7,583 nucleotides of DNA from an uncultured Candidatus Berkelbacteria bacterium. GTDB lineage: Bacteria; Patescibacteriota; UBA1384; CAILIB01. Positions 1 to 6,265 of this stretch are shown here, piece by piece; the stretch's first letter is position 1, and the number at the start of each line of letters is the position of its first letter. The notes under the pieces were generated by a model. That model was not told where the DNA came from, did not search any database, and worked only from the letters and a program-made list of their open reading frames with translations. The stretch is from positions 1-7,583 of the forward strand of contig CALBLZ010000132.1 in assembly GCA_937895715.1 (NCBI GenBank), written 5' to 3'. A program made the translations under genes and the position numbers.

Positions 1-590
1 ATAAAAGACAATCCTATTGTGGCGATGCCGAGTGCCACAAGCCCGATTACCACCCCCTTTTGAATCTTTGAGGTACGGGCTGTCAAAAAGACGGTTATCC
101 CCAATACTGCAATTACCAAGGTTGTCCCCAGATCAGGCTGTAGCATCACCAGCCCTAGTACGGTAACCAAGGCCACTCCGACTACCGTAAATTGGCGCCA
201 GCCAACAAACCGTGATCTCACTTGCAGGAGCGCAGGAAGCACGAGTAAGAGGAGGAGTTTGGCAAACTCACCGGGTTGAAACTGGATGAAGCCAAAGTCA
301 ATCCAACTCTTTGCGCCAAATATCTCATCCCCCACAATGAGCACTGCGATGAGTGACAGAACACAGATGAGATAGATCCATAGGCGCCAGGCACGCCAGG
401 CACGGTAGTCAACAAAGCTGAGGACCAACATACCAATAAACCCAAGTGCAGCAGCCACACCCTGGCGAATAACCAGGTTAGTACCTACCGCATCCACTGT
501 TAGCACGTAAATAAAGATCACACTTACCAACGAAAAAACCACTGGTAGCGCAAAAAGGAGAGGATCGAGGGTTTTAAAGCGTCCCCACAT
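1..590 (-). CDS. rodA: RodA/FtsW-family SEDS peptidoglycan glycosyltransferase, N-terminal part (cut by left edge)
   Basis: This is a polytopic membrane protein of the SEDS family, which polymerises glycan strands from lipid II during cell-wall elongation or division. I read the frame by hand: 196 codons are visible, starting MWGRFKTLDPLLF, and the rest lies beyond the window. About six to seven hydrophobic segments are visible, near residues 9-31, 39-61, 69-86, 104-123, 134-151, 154-170 and from 178 on. Family hallmarks are GAKSWIDFGFIQFQPGEFAKL (residues 92-112, where RodA proteins have G.KRWi.lg.f.fQPSElaKl) and QPDLGTTLV (151-159). The catalytic Asp of the family sits in a later loop and is not in the window. 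The loop between segments 2 and 3 has a doubled Arg-Ala-Trp. The start ATG shares one base with the ileS stop (TAATG), so translation is probably coupled; no Shine-Dalgarno is seen. RodA is preferred to FtsW because of the short N-terminus and motif style, but FtsW is not excluded. Confidence 0.88.
   Translation of the reverse strand, partial: MWGRFKTLDPLLFALPVVFSLVSVIFIYVLTVDAVGTNLVIRQGVAAALGFIGMLVLSFVDYRAWRAWRLWIYLICVLSLIAVLIVGDEIFGAKSWIDFGFIQFQPGEFAKLLLLLVLPALLQVRSRFVGWRQFTVVGVALVTVLGLVMLQPDLGTTLVIAVLGITVFLTARTSKIQKGVVIGLVALGIATIGLSF
386..403. repeat. Perfect 9-bp tandem duplication inside rodA
   Basis: The unit gccaggcac occurs twice back to back. Read on the minus strand it encodes Arg-Ala-Trp twice (residues 63-68) in the predicted cytoplasmic loop between the second and third membrane segments of RodA. 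It keeps the frame, so it adds three residues without disrupting the gene. It is probably a small slippage duplication. Confidence 0.8.
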
Positions 591-3475
591 TAGGCGCGAA
601 CACTAACCTGTACCGTCATCCCGCTAATCGTAATGTCTGTGTCCCCCATTTGCTGCCACGTCTCATCCGTAACCTGGAAAAAGCCATCTGTCAGAATTGA
701 AGGATATTTTTGTAAGAGTTCCTTGAGATACTCGTGATGCGCCGGACCAAACAGAAGGGTCGCCATCTGTCCCGGTTGCAACCCAGATTGCTTGCGTAGG
801 TTCTGCAGCTGGCGCAGCAACTCACGCGCCTCCCCTTTTTCTTGAAGGTCTGGGGTTAGGGTTACGTCTAAGGCTACTGTAACGCCTCCTTCTGTTTTGG
901 ATGGATACCCTACCTCAACCTCTGCTACGAATTCTACCGACTCCACGTTCAGCTCGTCCTTTAGAATCTCAAGTAACTCCCCTTCTAGTGGAGGTGTGCC
1001 CACAACCTGGGCTGTGGCCAGGGGCTGACGAGTCTTTTGTTTCTCTTGGGCGCGCACAGCTAGGCCAAGCTCAACAGCAGCGCGCACATTTTGCATTGCA
1101 GTATCAATTTCAGGATTCACCATGGCATACGAGGCAGGCCACTCAGCTAGGTGTACCGACTCTGCATCGGAATCACTACGTAGCTGCTGAAAAATATTCT
1201 CACTCATAAATGGAGCGATTGGTGCCATAAGGAGTGACACACGCTTTAACAATGTGTGGAGGGTAAGGAAGAACGCCTTGTCGTCACGACGACGTGAACG
1301 GCGCAGGTACCAGGTTGATAACTCAACAATATGCTCTTCAATCTCACGCCCTGCTCGCAAAAAGTCGAGTGCATCGAGGTGTTTTGTTACACGCGCCACC
1401 AGTGCATCTTGCTGGCTCAGCGCCCACCTATCAAGCAAGGTAAGGTCGGCCGCCGAAAGCTCTGCTGACGTGACTGCTCGAGCATCTACCTGTGCCAGGT
1501 TGGCGTACGTGACCAGATAGTTGAGCATGTTCCACAACGGTACGGCAATCCGACGAAACGCAGCCTGCACATCTACAATACTCACCGCCTTGGTGTCCCC
1601 TGGTGCATTAACCGTAAAGATAAACCAACGCACCGCATCTGCTCCGGCTTCTGCAAAGGCTCCCATTGGCTCAATAACGTTACCAACCGACTTAGACATC
1701 TTTCGGCCATCACCATCAACGAGGTGGCCCATGCAGATCACTCGCTTGTACGCCGATTCCCCTTTCAACAGGGTACTGATGGCCATTAGGCTATAGAACC
1801 ACCCACGAGTTTGGTCGATAGCTTCGGCAATAAAGTCTGCTGGAAACTGGTTATTGGCTACGCGCCCTGAAGCAAACGGCATCGCACCAGAATCAAACCA
1901 AACATCTAGTACATACGGCTCATGCGCATACTCTTCGCCGTCATGCACCAAAACCACGTTGTCGATATGCGGACGATGTGGATCAAACGATTCCCCTATT
2001 TCAGCCGGGCTCTTTGCCAATGAGCGCAACTCCTCTAACGACCCGATGCAGAGAACCTTCCCTGTTTCAGACTTCCAAATTGGCAGCGGTGTGCCCCAAA
2101 AACGCTCCCGCGAAACTGCCCAATCACGGGCTTCGCGAATAAAGTCACCAAACCGACCTTCTTTGATATGTGATGGAATCCACTCAACAGCAGCGTTACT
2201 CTTCTTGAGCTCTTCGCGCTTAGACGACATTCGAATGTACCAAGAATCTTTCGCGTAGTAGATGAGTGGAGTCTTACAACGCCAACAATGTGGATAACTA
2301 TGCGTGATTGTTTGTTTTTTAAACAGCTTCCCTTTCTCGGTAAGCGACTTCAGAATTGGCACAAGTGCGTCGCGCACATTCATTCCAGAAAACTCGGTAA
2401 CTTCCGGGAGAAAAGCTCCTGTTAAATCTACGGTGTGTTGACGAGCAAGACCGAGTGACTTACCCAGCACAAAGTCATCTTCACCGTACATACAGGCGGT
2501 GTGCACAATGCCACTTCCATCGGTTGTGGTTACAAAGTCTGCAAGCACGCTCACAAACTTTTCGCCTTCGGCAGTATCAAGCACGCCTGGGAACAGCGGT
2601 TCATACCGAATACCTACCAGATCCTTACCTAGCTTTTCTTCGAGAATAACGTAGTCACCCTCAACAATTTCTAGTCGATCTTTGGCGAGTACAAGTTCAC
2701 GCTCACCCAAACGAATAACCACATAGGTAATGTCAGCACCGAGCGCCAGGGCTACATGGCCAGGAAGTGTCCAGGGGGTGGTAGTCCAGGCAATAAATGA
2801 GCGGTTTGGCTGATCAATCCACGGAAATGTCACAAATACCGAGACATCTTTTACATCTTGGTACTCCATTGCCAATTCAGCAGCAGATAAGCCCGTGCCA
2901 CAGCGTGGACAGTACGGCACCACTTTGTAATCCTTAAACACAAGGTCTTTGTCCCAGATCTGTTTAAATACAGACCACACTCCCTCAATGTATGAGGTTT
3001 GGTTGGTGGCGTAGGCGCTATCCAGATCATCCCAGCGTGCCACACGGTCGATAAACCGGTTCCAGTCTTGGATGTACTGCCAGACACTTTCGGAACAAGC
3101 GGTGTTAAACTTGGCGATTGAAGCTGACTCATCCCCTGGCACCAGATTCAGCACATCTTTCTTACTTGAAAGACCAAGCGCCTTTTCAACCTGCACTTCT
3201 ACCGGTAGGCCGTGGGTGTCCCAGCCTGGCTGACGCAGTACTTCAAACCCCTGCATAACCTTATAGCGGCAGGCAGCGTCTTTAAAGGCGCTGGGCTCGG
3301 CGTGGTGGAGAGCTGGCTTAGCATTAGCAGTCGGTGGTCCATCATAAAATACGAAGGGCTTGGCCCCAGCATTACGGCTGCGAGCCTTGCCAATGATCCC
3401 CTTCTCTTTCCAAAAACGTAGTAAATCTTCTTCTTTCGTTGGAAAATGGGGGCTTGGTTCAAGCGGAGAATACAT
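590..3475 (-). CDS. ileS: Isoleucyl-tRNA synthetase, eukaryote-like type 2 (IleRS2), with altered HIGH signature
   Basis: This cytoplasmic class I enzyme charges tRNA-Ile with isoleucine and hydrolyses mischarged valine. It has 961 residues. The Rossmann core opens with YDGPPTANAKPALHHAEP (residues 44-61), where the HIGH box is A55-L56-H57-H58. GWDTHGLPVE follows at 84-93. The CP1 editing domain covers roughly 190-390, with the Thr-rich WTTTPWTLPGH (230-240) and GIVHTACMYGEDD (322-334). The second half of the core has WAVSRERFWGTPLPIW (452-467), DVWFDSG (524-530) and KMSKS (592-596). An anticodon-binding helical domain (about 640-830) and a C-terminal domain with KTRQPLA complete it. There is no C-terminal zinc cysteine cluster, as expected for type 2. 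It is somewhat shorter than typical type 2 enzymes of about 1,000-1,050 residues. The start lies 9 bases after rnhA without a Shine-Dalgarno; M1 fits because the N-terminal FPTKEEDLLRFWKEKGI block needs it. A single full-length frame argues against a pseudogene. Confidence 0.97.
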   Translation of the reverse strand: MYSPLEPSPHFPTKEEDLLRFWKEKGIIGKARSRNAGAKPFVFYDGPPTANAKPALHHAEPSAFKDAACRYKVMQGFEVLRQPGWDTHGLPVEVQVEKALGLSSKKDVLNLVPGDESASIAKFNTACSESVWQYIQDWNRFIDRVARWDDLDSAYATNQTSYIEGVWSVFKQIWDKDLVFKDYKVVPYCPRCGTGLSAAELAMEYQDVKDVSVFVTFPWIDQPNRSFIAWTTTPWTLPGHVALALGADITYVVIRLGERELVLAKDRLEIVEGDYVILEEKLGKDLVGIRYEPLFPGVLDTAEGEKFVSVLADFVTTTDGSGIVHTACMYGEDDFVLGKSLGLARQHTVDLTGAFLPEVTEFSGMNVRDALVPILKSLTEKGKLFKKQTITHSYPHCWRCKTPLIYYAKDSWYIRMSSKREELKKSNAAVEWIPSHIKEGRFGDFIREARDWAVSRERFWGTPLPIWKSETGKVLCIGSLEELRSLAKSPAEIGESFDPHRPHIDNVVLVHDGEEYAHEPYVLDVWFDSGAMPFASGRVANNQFPADFIAEAIDQTRGWFYSLMAISTLLKGESAYKRVICMGHLVDGDGRKMSKSVGNVIEPMGAFAEAGADAVRWFIFTVNAPGDTKAVSIVDVQAAFRRIAVPLWNMLNYLVTYANLAQVDARAVTSAELSAADLTLLDRWALSQQDALVARVTKHLDALDFLRAGREIEEHIVELSTWYLRRSRRRDDKAFFLTLHTLLKRVSLLMAPIAPFMSENIFQQLRSDSDAESVHLAEWPASYAMVNPEIDTAMQNVRAAVELGLAVRAQEKQKTRQPLATAQVVGTPPLEGELLEILKDELNVESVEFVAEVEVGYPSKTEGGVTVALDVTLTPDLQEKGEARELLRQLQNLRKQSGLQPGQMATLLFGPAHHEYLKELLQKYPSILTDGFFQVTDETWQQMGDTDITISGMTVQVSVRA

Positions 3476-3484
3476 AGAGAGAAG

Positions 3485-3904
3485 TTAAAGCGTACCGTCG
3501 AGTGCCGCATTTACCAATGCATCTGCAACCTTATTTTGTTCGCGGCGAACGTGGGAGAACTGGTACGGCACGGTAATTGTTTTCAGGATAATGAGAATTT
3601 TTTGAGCAAGCTCCTGTAAGCTCGGCTCCTTAATTCGGTATACACCGGTGAGCTGCTTTACAACGAGTTCGCTATCTAAATAAAAGTGGAGTGATTGAAA
3701 TTGCGGCGCACCCGCAATACGAAACGCCTGAATCTGTTCTAGCGCATCGACTACGGCCATGTACTCTGCAACATTATTTGTGGCATCACCAATACAGCGG
3801 CCGTGTTTATGCTCCCACTCGCCCATTTGAAAGTGCACACCAACAGCTGCTGGCCCTGGATTGCCGCGTGCTCCGCCATCGGTATGAATTGAGAGAACTG
3901 TCAT
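3485..3904 (-). CDS. rnhA: RNase HI-like ribonuclease H
   Basis: It degrades the RNA strand of RNA-DNA hybrids (R-loops, primers) in the cytoplasm. The 139-residue product has the complete metal-binding quartet of the RNase H fold: D9 in HTDGGARGNPGPA, E47 in NNVAEYMAVVDAL, D77 in FYLDSELVVKQL and D128 in VRREQNKVADALVN. The wording of these motifs resembles the short RNase H proteins of archaea and Gram-positive bacteria (no basic-protrusion handle) more than E. coli RnhA. I start it at the ATG at 3904 rather than at in-frame TTG (3940) or GTG (3928) codons: the 12 extra residues resemble no RNase H N-terminus, and a good promoter overlaps them. It is the first gene of the rnhA-ileS-rodA run. 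The symbol is by family; the archaeal-like subtype makes strict orthology uncertain. Confidence 0.92.
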   Translation of the reverse strand: MTVLSIHTDGGARGNPGPAAVGVHFQMGEWEHKHGRCIGDATNNVAEYMAVVDALEQIQAFRIAGAPQFQSLHFYLDSELVVKQLTGVYRIKEPSLQELAQKILIILKTITVPYQFSHVRREQNKVADALVNAALDGTL

Positions 3905-3911
3905 GGCTTTT

Positions 3912-3940
3912 ATACTAGCGTATTTCACTCCTGAAACCAA
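3912..3940 (-). promoter_or_regulatory. Candidate sigma70-type promoter for rnhA-ileS-rodA, giving a leaderless mRNA
   Basis: On the minus strand TTGGTT (3940-3935) and TAGTAT (3917-3912) are 17 bases apart. Only seven bases (AAAAGCC) separate the -10 box from the rnhA ATG, so transcription would begin at or next to the start codon. This agrees with the lack of a usable ribosome binding site. An AGGAG lies more than 20 bases upstream of the ATG, too far to serve it. This is inferred from consensus matching only. Confidence 0.5.
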
Positions 3941-3955
3941 CGAGCTATGGGCACA

Positions 3956-3984
3956 TTGACATACAAAGGTAATGGGAGTATTTT
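3956..3984 (+). promoter_or_regulatory. Candidate strong promoter directed rightward, away from rnhA
   Basis: On the plus strand a perfect TTGACA (3956-3961) is followed after exactly 17 bases by TATTTT (3979-3984, four of six -10 consensus positions). The expected start is near 3991. No protein gene lies downstream on this strand, but a region rich in nested inverted repeats does, which suggests that the product is a non-coding RNA. It is divergent from the rnhA promoter, with 15 bases between the two -35 boxes. Confidence 0.55.
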
Positions 3985-3990
3985 CCTTAC

Positions 3991-4293
3991 ATGTGGAAAT
4001 GGACTAATCTACCCGATTCGTTCCTTTCTGGAGTAAGTACCATCCGGTAATTCGCATGAATTGCTCTGGGCAACGTCGCCTGAGCATCCCATAGTACCCT
4101 CCTGCGGGAGGCGCGAACACATCCGGCTGGCGGTAACACCAGCGTAAAATCAGGCATCCGCCCCTTACGTCTACTTACTGGCTAACCACACGCCACCCCA
4201 AGTGCAGGAGCTCTCCCTCCGCAACGCACCACACACTCCTGACGAGCCGCATAGCAAGCACTTGTCGCCCTAACAGCCCCGTGTCACCTTTTT
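3991..4293 (+). ncRNA. Candidate structured non-coding RNA of unknown class
   Basis: The 410-base gap between rsmH and rnhA has no convincing protein gene but holds nested complementary segments. An 8-bp outer helix pairs AGTAAGTA (4032-4039) with TACTTACT (4172-4179). Inside it lie a hairpin 4049-4062 (AATTC, loop GCAT) and an arm that pairs 4068-4071 with 4160-4163 and then 4078-4083 (GCCTGA) with 4150-4155 (TCAGGC). That arm carries two hairpins: 4098-4111 (CCTCC, loop TGCG) and 4126-4143 (GCTGG/CCAGC). Downstream are 4202-4229 (GTGC-GGAG/CTCC-GCAC) and 4241-4266 (GACGAG/CTTGTC). The strand is inferred from the TTGACA promoter at 3956 and from two G-U pairs that form only on the plus strand; one hairpin instead gains a pair on the minus strand. 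The 3' end is placed at the T5 run (4289-4293) and is uncertain. The alternative is a minus-strand leader or the 3' untranslated region of rsmH. Confidence 0.45.
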
Positions 4294-4309
4294 CTAGGAG
4301 GCCGGGGCT
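4275..4309. terminator. GC-rich hairpin after rsmH, possible shared transcription end
   Basis: AGCCCCG (4275-4281) and CGGGGCT (4303-4309) can form a perfect 7-bp stem five bases beyond the rsmH stop codon. The 21-base loop contains T5 on the plus strand and A5 on the minus strand. Neither strand has a T-run directly after the stem, so it is not a textbook intrinsic terminator. It sits where the pilin-rsmH transcript and the rightward RNA would meet, and it may stop or protect both. Confidence 0.35.
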
Positions 4310-4313
4310 TCCC

Positions 4314-5213
4314 CTATTCCCCTAACTTTTCTACTACCCGTAGTTTTGCGCTACGAGAACGTGGGTTTACCGCTGTTTCCTCCTCGGAGGCTACGAGCGG
4401 CTTTTTTGTAATAACGGTAAAACCACCAGTCTCGGCTGCCTGACGGAATAACTCTTTCACGATCCGATCTTCGAGAGAGTGAAATGAAATCACAGCAAGA
4501 CGACCACCTGGCGCCAGCTGTTCAAGCGCAGCTTGAATCCCAATTTCTAGCGCCTCGAGCTCCTTGTTTACCTCAATTCGCAGCGCCTGGAAGGTGCGCG
4601 TGGCCGGGTGCGGCTTCTTGTGACGCATGGCGGGGTGATAGGCCTCGATAATCAGCTCGGCAAGCTCGGTGGTCTCTTCGATAACGTTTTTTCGGCGCTT
4701 TCGCACAATCTCTTTTGCAATTTTGGCAGCTACTCGTTCCTCCCCATAATTGCGCAGCAACATGGTGAGCTTGTGCTCTGGCCAGGTGTTCACAATCGTA
4801 AAGGCACTCACTGAGTTTTCTGGATCCATACGCATATCCAGTGGCCCCTGTGCCATAAATGAGAATCCCCGCTCTGGATCATCAATCTGCATACTGGAAA
4901 CCCCAACATCCATCAGGATTGCGTCACACTTGGGCATTCCCTGCTCGTGGGCAATCTCTTTCAAATCCATAAAATTACCCTTCACCAGGGTGAATGTTTC
5001 ATTGGGAAACGCTTCAAGCAGGCGGTCCTTTGCAATCGAGAGAGCAGTTTGGTCTTGATCAATGCCCCAAGTAGCTAGCTTGGAGCCGCCGAGCCGCTTC
5101 ATTGCAATAGTGTGACCAGCGAGACCCAGGGTTGCATCAAGAAAAACCCCGCCCCGTTCTGGGCGGAGCGCTTCGGTTACCTCTGCTTGTAGTACTGGAA
5201 TATGGATAGGCAT
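4314..5213 (-). CDS. rsmH: 16S rRNA (cytosine-1402-N4) methyltransferase RsmH (MraW)
   Basis: It transfers a methyl group from S-adenosylmethionine to N4 of C1402 in 16S rRNA, tuning the ribosomal P site. The 299-residue product starts MPIHIPVLQAEV and has family motifs along its whole length: the SAM loop FLDATLGLAGHT (24-35, usually DGTLGGGGHS), GIDQD (50-54), ILMDVGVSSMQIDDPERGFSF (99-119), GPLDMRMDP (123-131), TFQALRIEVNKELE (207-220), ISFHSLEDRIVK (242-253) and NPRSRSAKLR (283-292). Two glycines of the SAM loop are replaced (A27, L31-A32), which is a mild departure. I chose the ATG at 5213, whose A is shared with the TAA of the upstream pilin gene (TAATG), over an in-frame GTG at 5249, because family members begin just before the H..VL box. 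No Shine-Dalgarno is visible, so coupling is likely. Unlike the usual dcw cluster, it follows pilin genes and is not followed by ftsL/ftsI. Confidence 0.96.
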   Translation of the reverse strand: MPIHIPVLQAEVTEALRPERGGVFLDATLGLAGHTIAMKRLGGSKLATWGIDQDQTALSIAKDRLLEAFPNETFTLVKGNFMDLKEIAHEQGMPKCDAILMDVGVSSMQIDDPERGFSFMAQGPLDMRMDPENSVSAFTIVNTWPEHKLTMLLRNYGEERVAAKIAKEIVRKRRKNVIEETTELAELIIEAYHPAMRHKKPHPATRTFQALRIEVNKELEALEIGIQAALEQLAPGGRLAVISFHSLEDRIVKELFRQAAETGGFTVITKKPLVASEEETAVNPRSRSAKLRVVEKLGE

Positions 5214-6265
5214 TACCGACAGACGTTTTGGTACGGACTCGGCTCGCACAGACCGGCTGCACTAAACGTAGGCGAAATATTGCGACGAATCAAGAAGGAG
5301 GTTGCTGGAGCATAGCCGCCCGTTCCATTAGTTTCGGCAACTAGTGTATAGGGTATCTTCTCTAACCTTCTGATTGAGTTGAGTACCTGAGATACCTCTG
5401 ATCTGTTGGCCTCTGACACAAGGTCATCCACGACCACAACAGGAGCGTCTGGGTCAACTGGCATCGGACCAGGAGCTGGCACTTCAAACCCCCCAGCAAA
5501 ATTTGGACGAAGAATTGCGACACTTCGGTACTGGGTACCATCAGCAGCTAGCCCCGTTCCCTCAACCGTGGTGAATCCTTTTTGAATCGCAAACGCTGCG
5601 CCGTCCCCACCCCCCGTACTCTCAACTATGATTACTGCATCTGTTGCTGTTGGCGGTGTTGCACTAACACCATAGCGCACCGTTAATGCGATTGCCTGAA
5701 CCGTATTCGACACGCTTAGGTCTCTCTGATTCGTGAGCGCCGCTCCCCATGTACTGCCATTATACTGTTCTATATCAAACTGCAGCCCGGAAAAAGATGT
5801 GTTGGTTCGTATCCTGAAACCCATGCTCCCTGCGCGAGGTACATCAAGAAGCACCTTGAAGCCATCGGGTAGATCCTGTGCCTGAAAGCTATAACTTGTC
5901 GCTTTCACCACGGTCCGAACCGCAAGCTGGTAGGTTCCACAGCTCTCTACGTAATTCACTTCAGCAACCGTGGTGCAATCTGTAGTTGAAAATCCACGTG
6001 TAACTGGCTCAAGCGTAGCAAGATCAACATTCCAGCTACCGTACTGATTATAGTTTGCCAACCCGCCATCCGGATCACCCTTACGCGCCCGCTGCATTCC
6101 TTCTTGGATCGCCGCTTCTGCGAGCGCCCGTGCGTTACTAATCGAGTCAAGATTAGAACGAGTGCGCAAACTTTGAACAAGCGCACGACTCCCCGCCAAA
6201 ATCACCACTGCCACAGCAGCCATGGTTAGGGTAACGAGTACAAGGGAAGAGGCTCGGCGCGTCAT
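5213..6265 (-). CDS. PilX/GspK-like minor pilin, putative pilus-tip protein
   Basis: This is a 350-residue envelope protein with one N-terminal membrane helix (about residues 7-30, after MTRRASS), followed by the ARALAEAAIQEGMQRA segment (45-60) that matches the A..AAE.G pattern of PilX and GspK proteins. It lacks the FTLIE box and Glu5, as GspK does. The body from about 125 to 260 is rich in Ser, Thr, Gly and short hydrophobic stretches, so it is probably beta-structured. A Pro-rich stretch (262-275) leads to a C-terminal part. Two cysteine pairs, C97/C109 and C340/C349, could form disulfides outside the cytoplasm. Its start overlaps the upstream PilW-like stop by four bases (ATGA) and its stop overlaps rsmH. 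By analogy with GspI-J-K it would sit at the tip of a type IV pilus. The family call rests on the N-terminus and gene order; the rest is not recognised. Confidence 0.75.
   Translation of the reverse strand: MTRRASSLVLVTLTMAAVAVVILAGSRALVQSLRTRSNLDSISNARALAEAAIQEGMQRARKGDPDGGLANYNQYGSWNVDLATLEPVTRGFSTTDCTTVAEVNYVESCGTYQLAVRTVVKATSYSFQAQDLPDGFKVLLDVPRAGSMGFRIRTNTSFSGLQFDIEQYNGSTWGAALTNQRDLSVSNTVQAIALTVRYGVSATPPTATDAVIIVESTGGGDGAAFAIQKGFTTVEGTGLAADGTQYRSVAILRPNFAGGFEVPAPGPMPVDPDAPVVVVDDLVSEANRSEVSQVLNSIRRLEKIPYTLVAETNGTGGYAPATSFLIRRNISPTFSAAGLCEPSPYQNVCR

Noticed and set aside
218..460. 80-codon frame on the minus strand opening MWLLHLGLLV
   Set aside because: It is an out-of-frame shadow of rodA; the rodA frame carries the SEDS motifs.
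901..2649. Several plus-strand open frames of 64-134 codons opposite ileS
   Set aside because: They lie wholly antisense to a conserved full-length ileS, resemble no family, and have no initiation signals.
3905..3940. TTG start adding 12 residues to the RNase H
   Set aside because: The extension overlaps a promoter candidate, and family members begin just before the HTDGGARGNPG strand.
3947..4036. A 29-codon plus-strand reading frame starting ATGGGCACATTG
   Set aside because: It begins before the -35 box of the only promoter seen, has no ribosome binding site, and overlaps the structured region.
4121..4160. ACCAGCGTA with a nearby CTGG, reminiscent of the 3' part of a TPP riboswitch
   Set aside because: The essential CTGAGA element and the surrounding stems are absent, and no thiamine gene follows. 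A short chance match.
4241..4266. CTGACGA resembling a hammerhead ribozyme core
   Set aside because: The required GAAA and the cleavage-site triplet with its stems are not present in the right order.
3941..4313. tmRNA, RNase P RNA, 6S RNA, SRP RNA or a tRNA in the gap
   Set aside because: No TTCRA T-loop, no tag frame, no GGAAAGTCC, no SRP apical motif and no cloverleaf was found on either strand. The fold is real-looking but the class is unknown.
3905..4313. T-box leader upstream of ileS
   Set aside because: No AGGGTGGNACCGCG-type antiterminator bulge on the minus strand, and rnhA lies between the gap and ileS.
5214..5249. Upstream GTG start adding 12 residues to RsmH
   Set aside because: The extension overlaps the pilin C-terminus and has no family similarity; the ATG in TAATG fits the family N-terminus.
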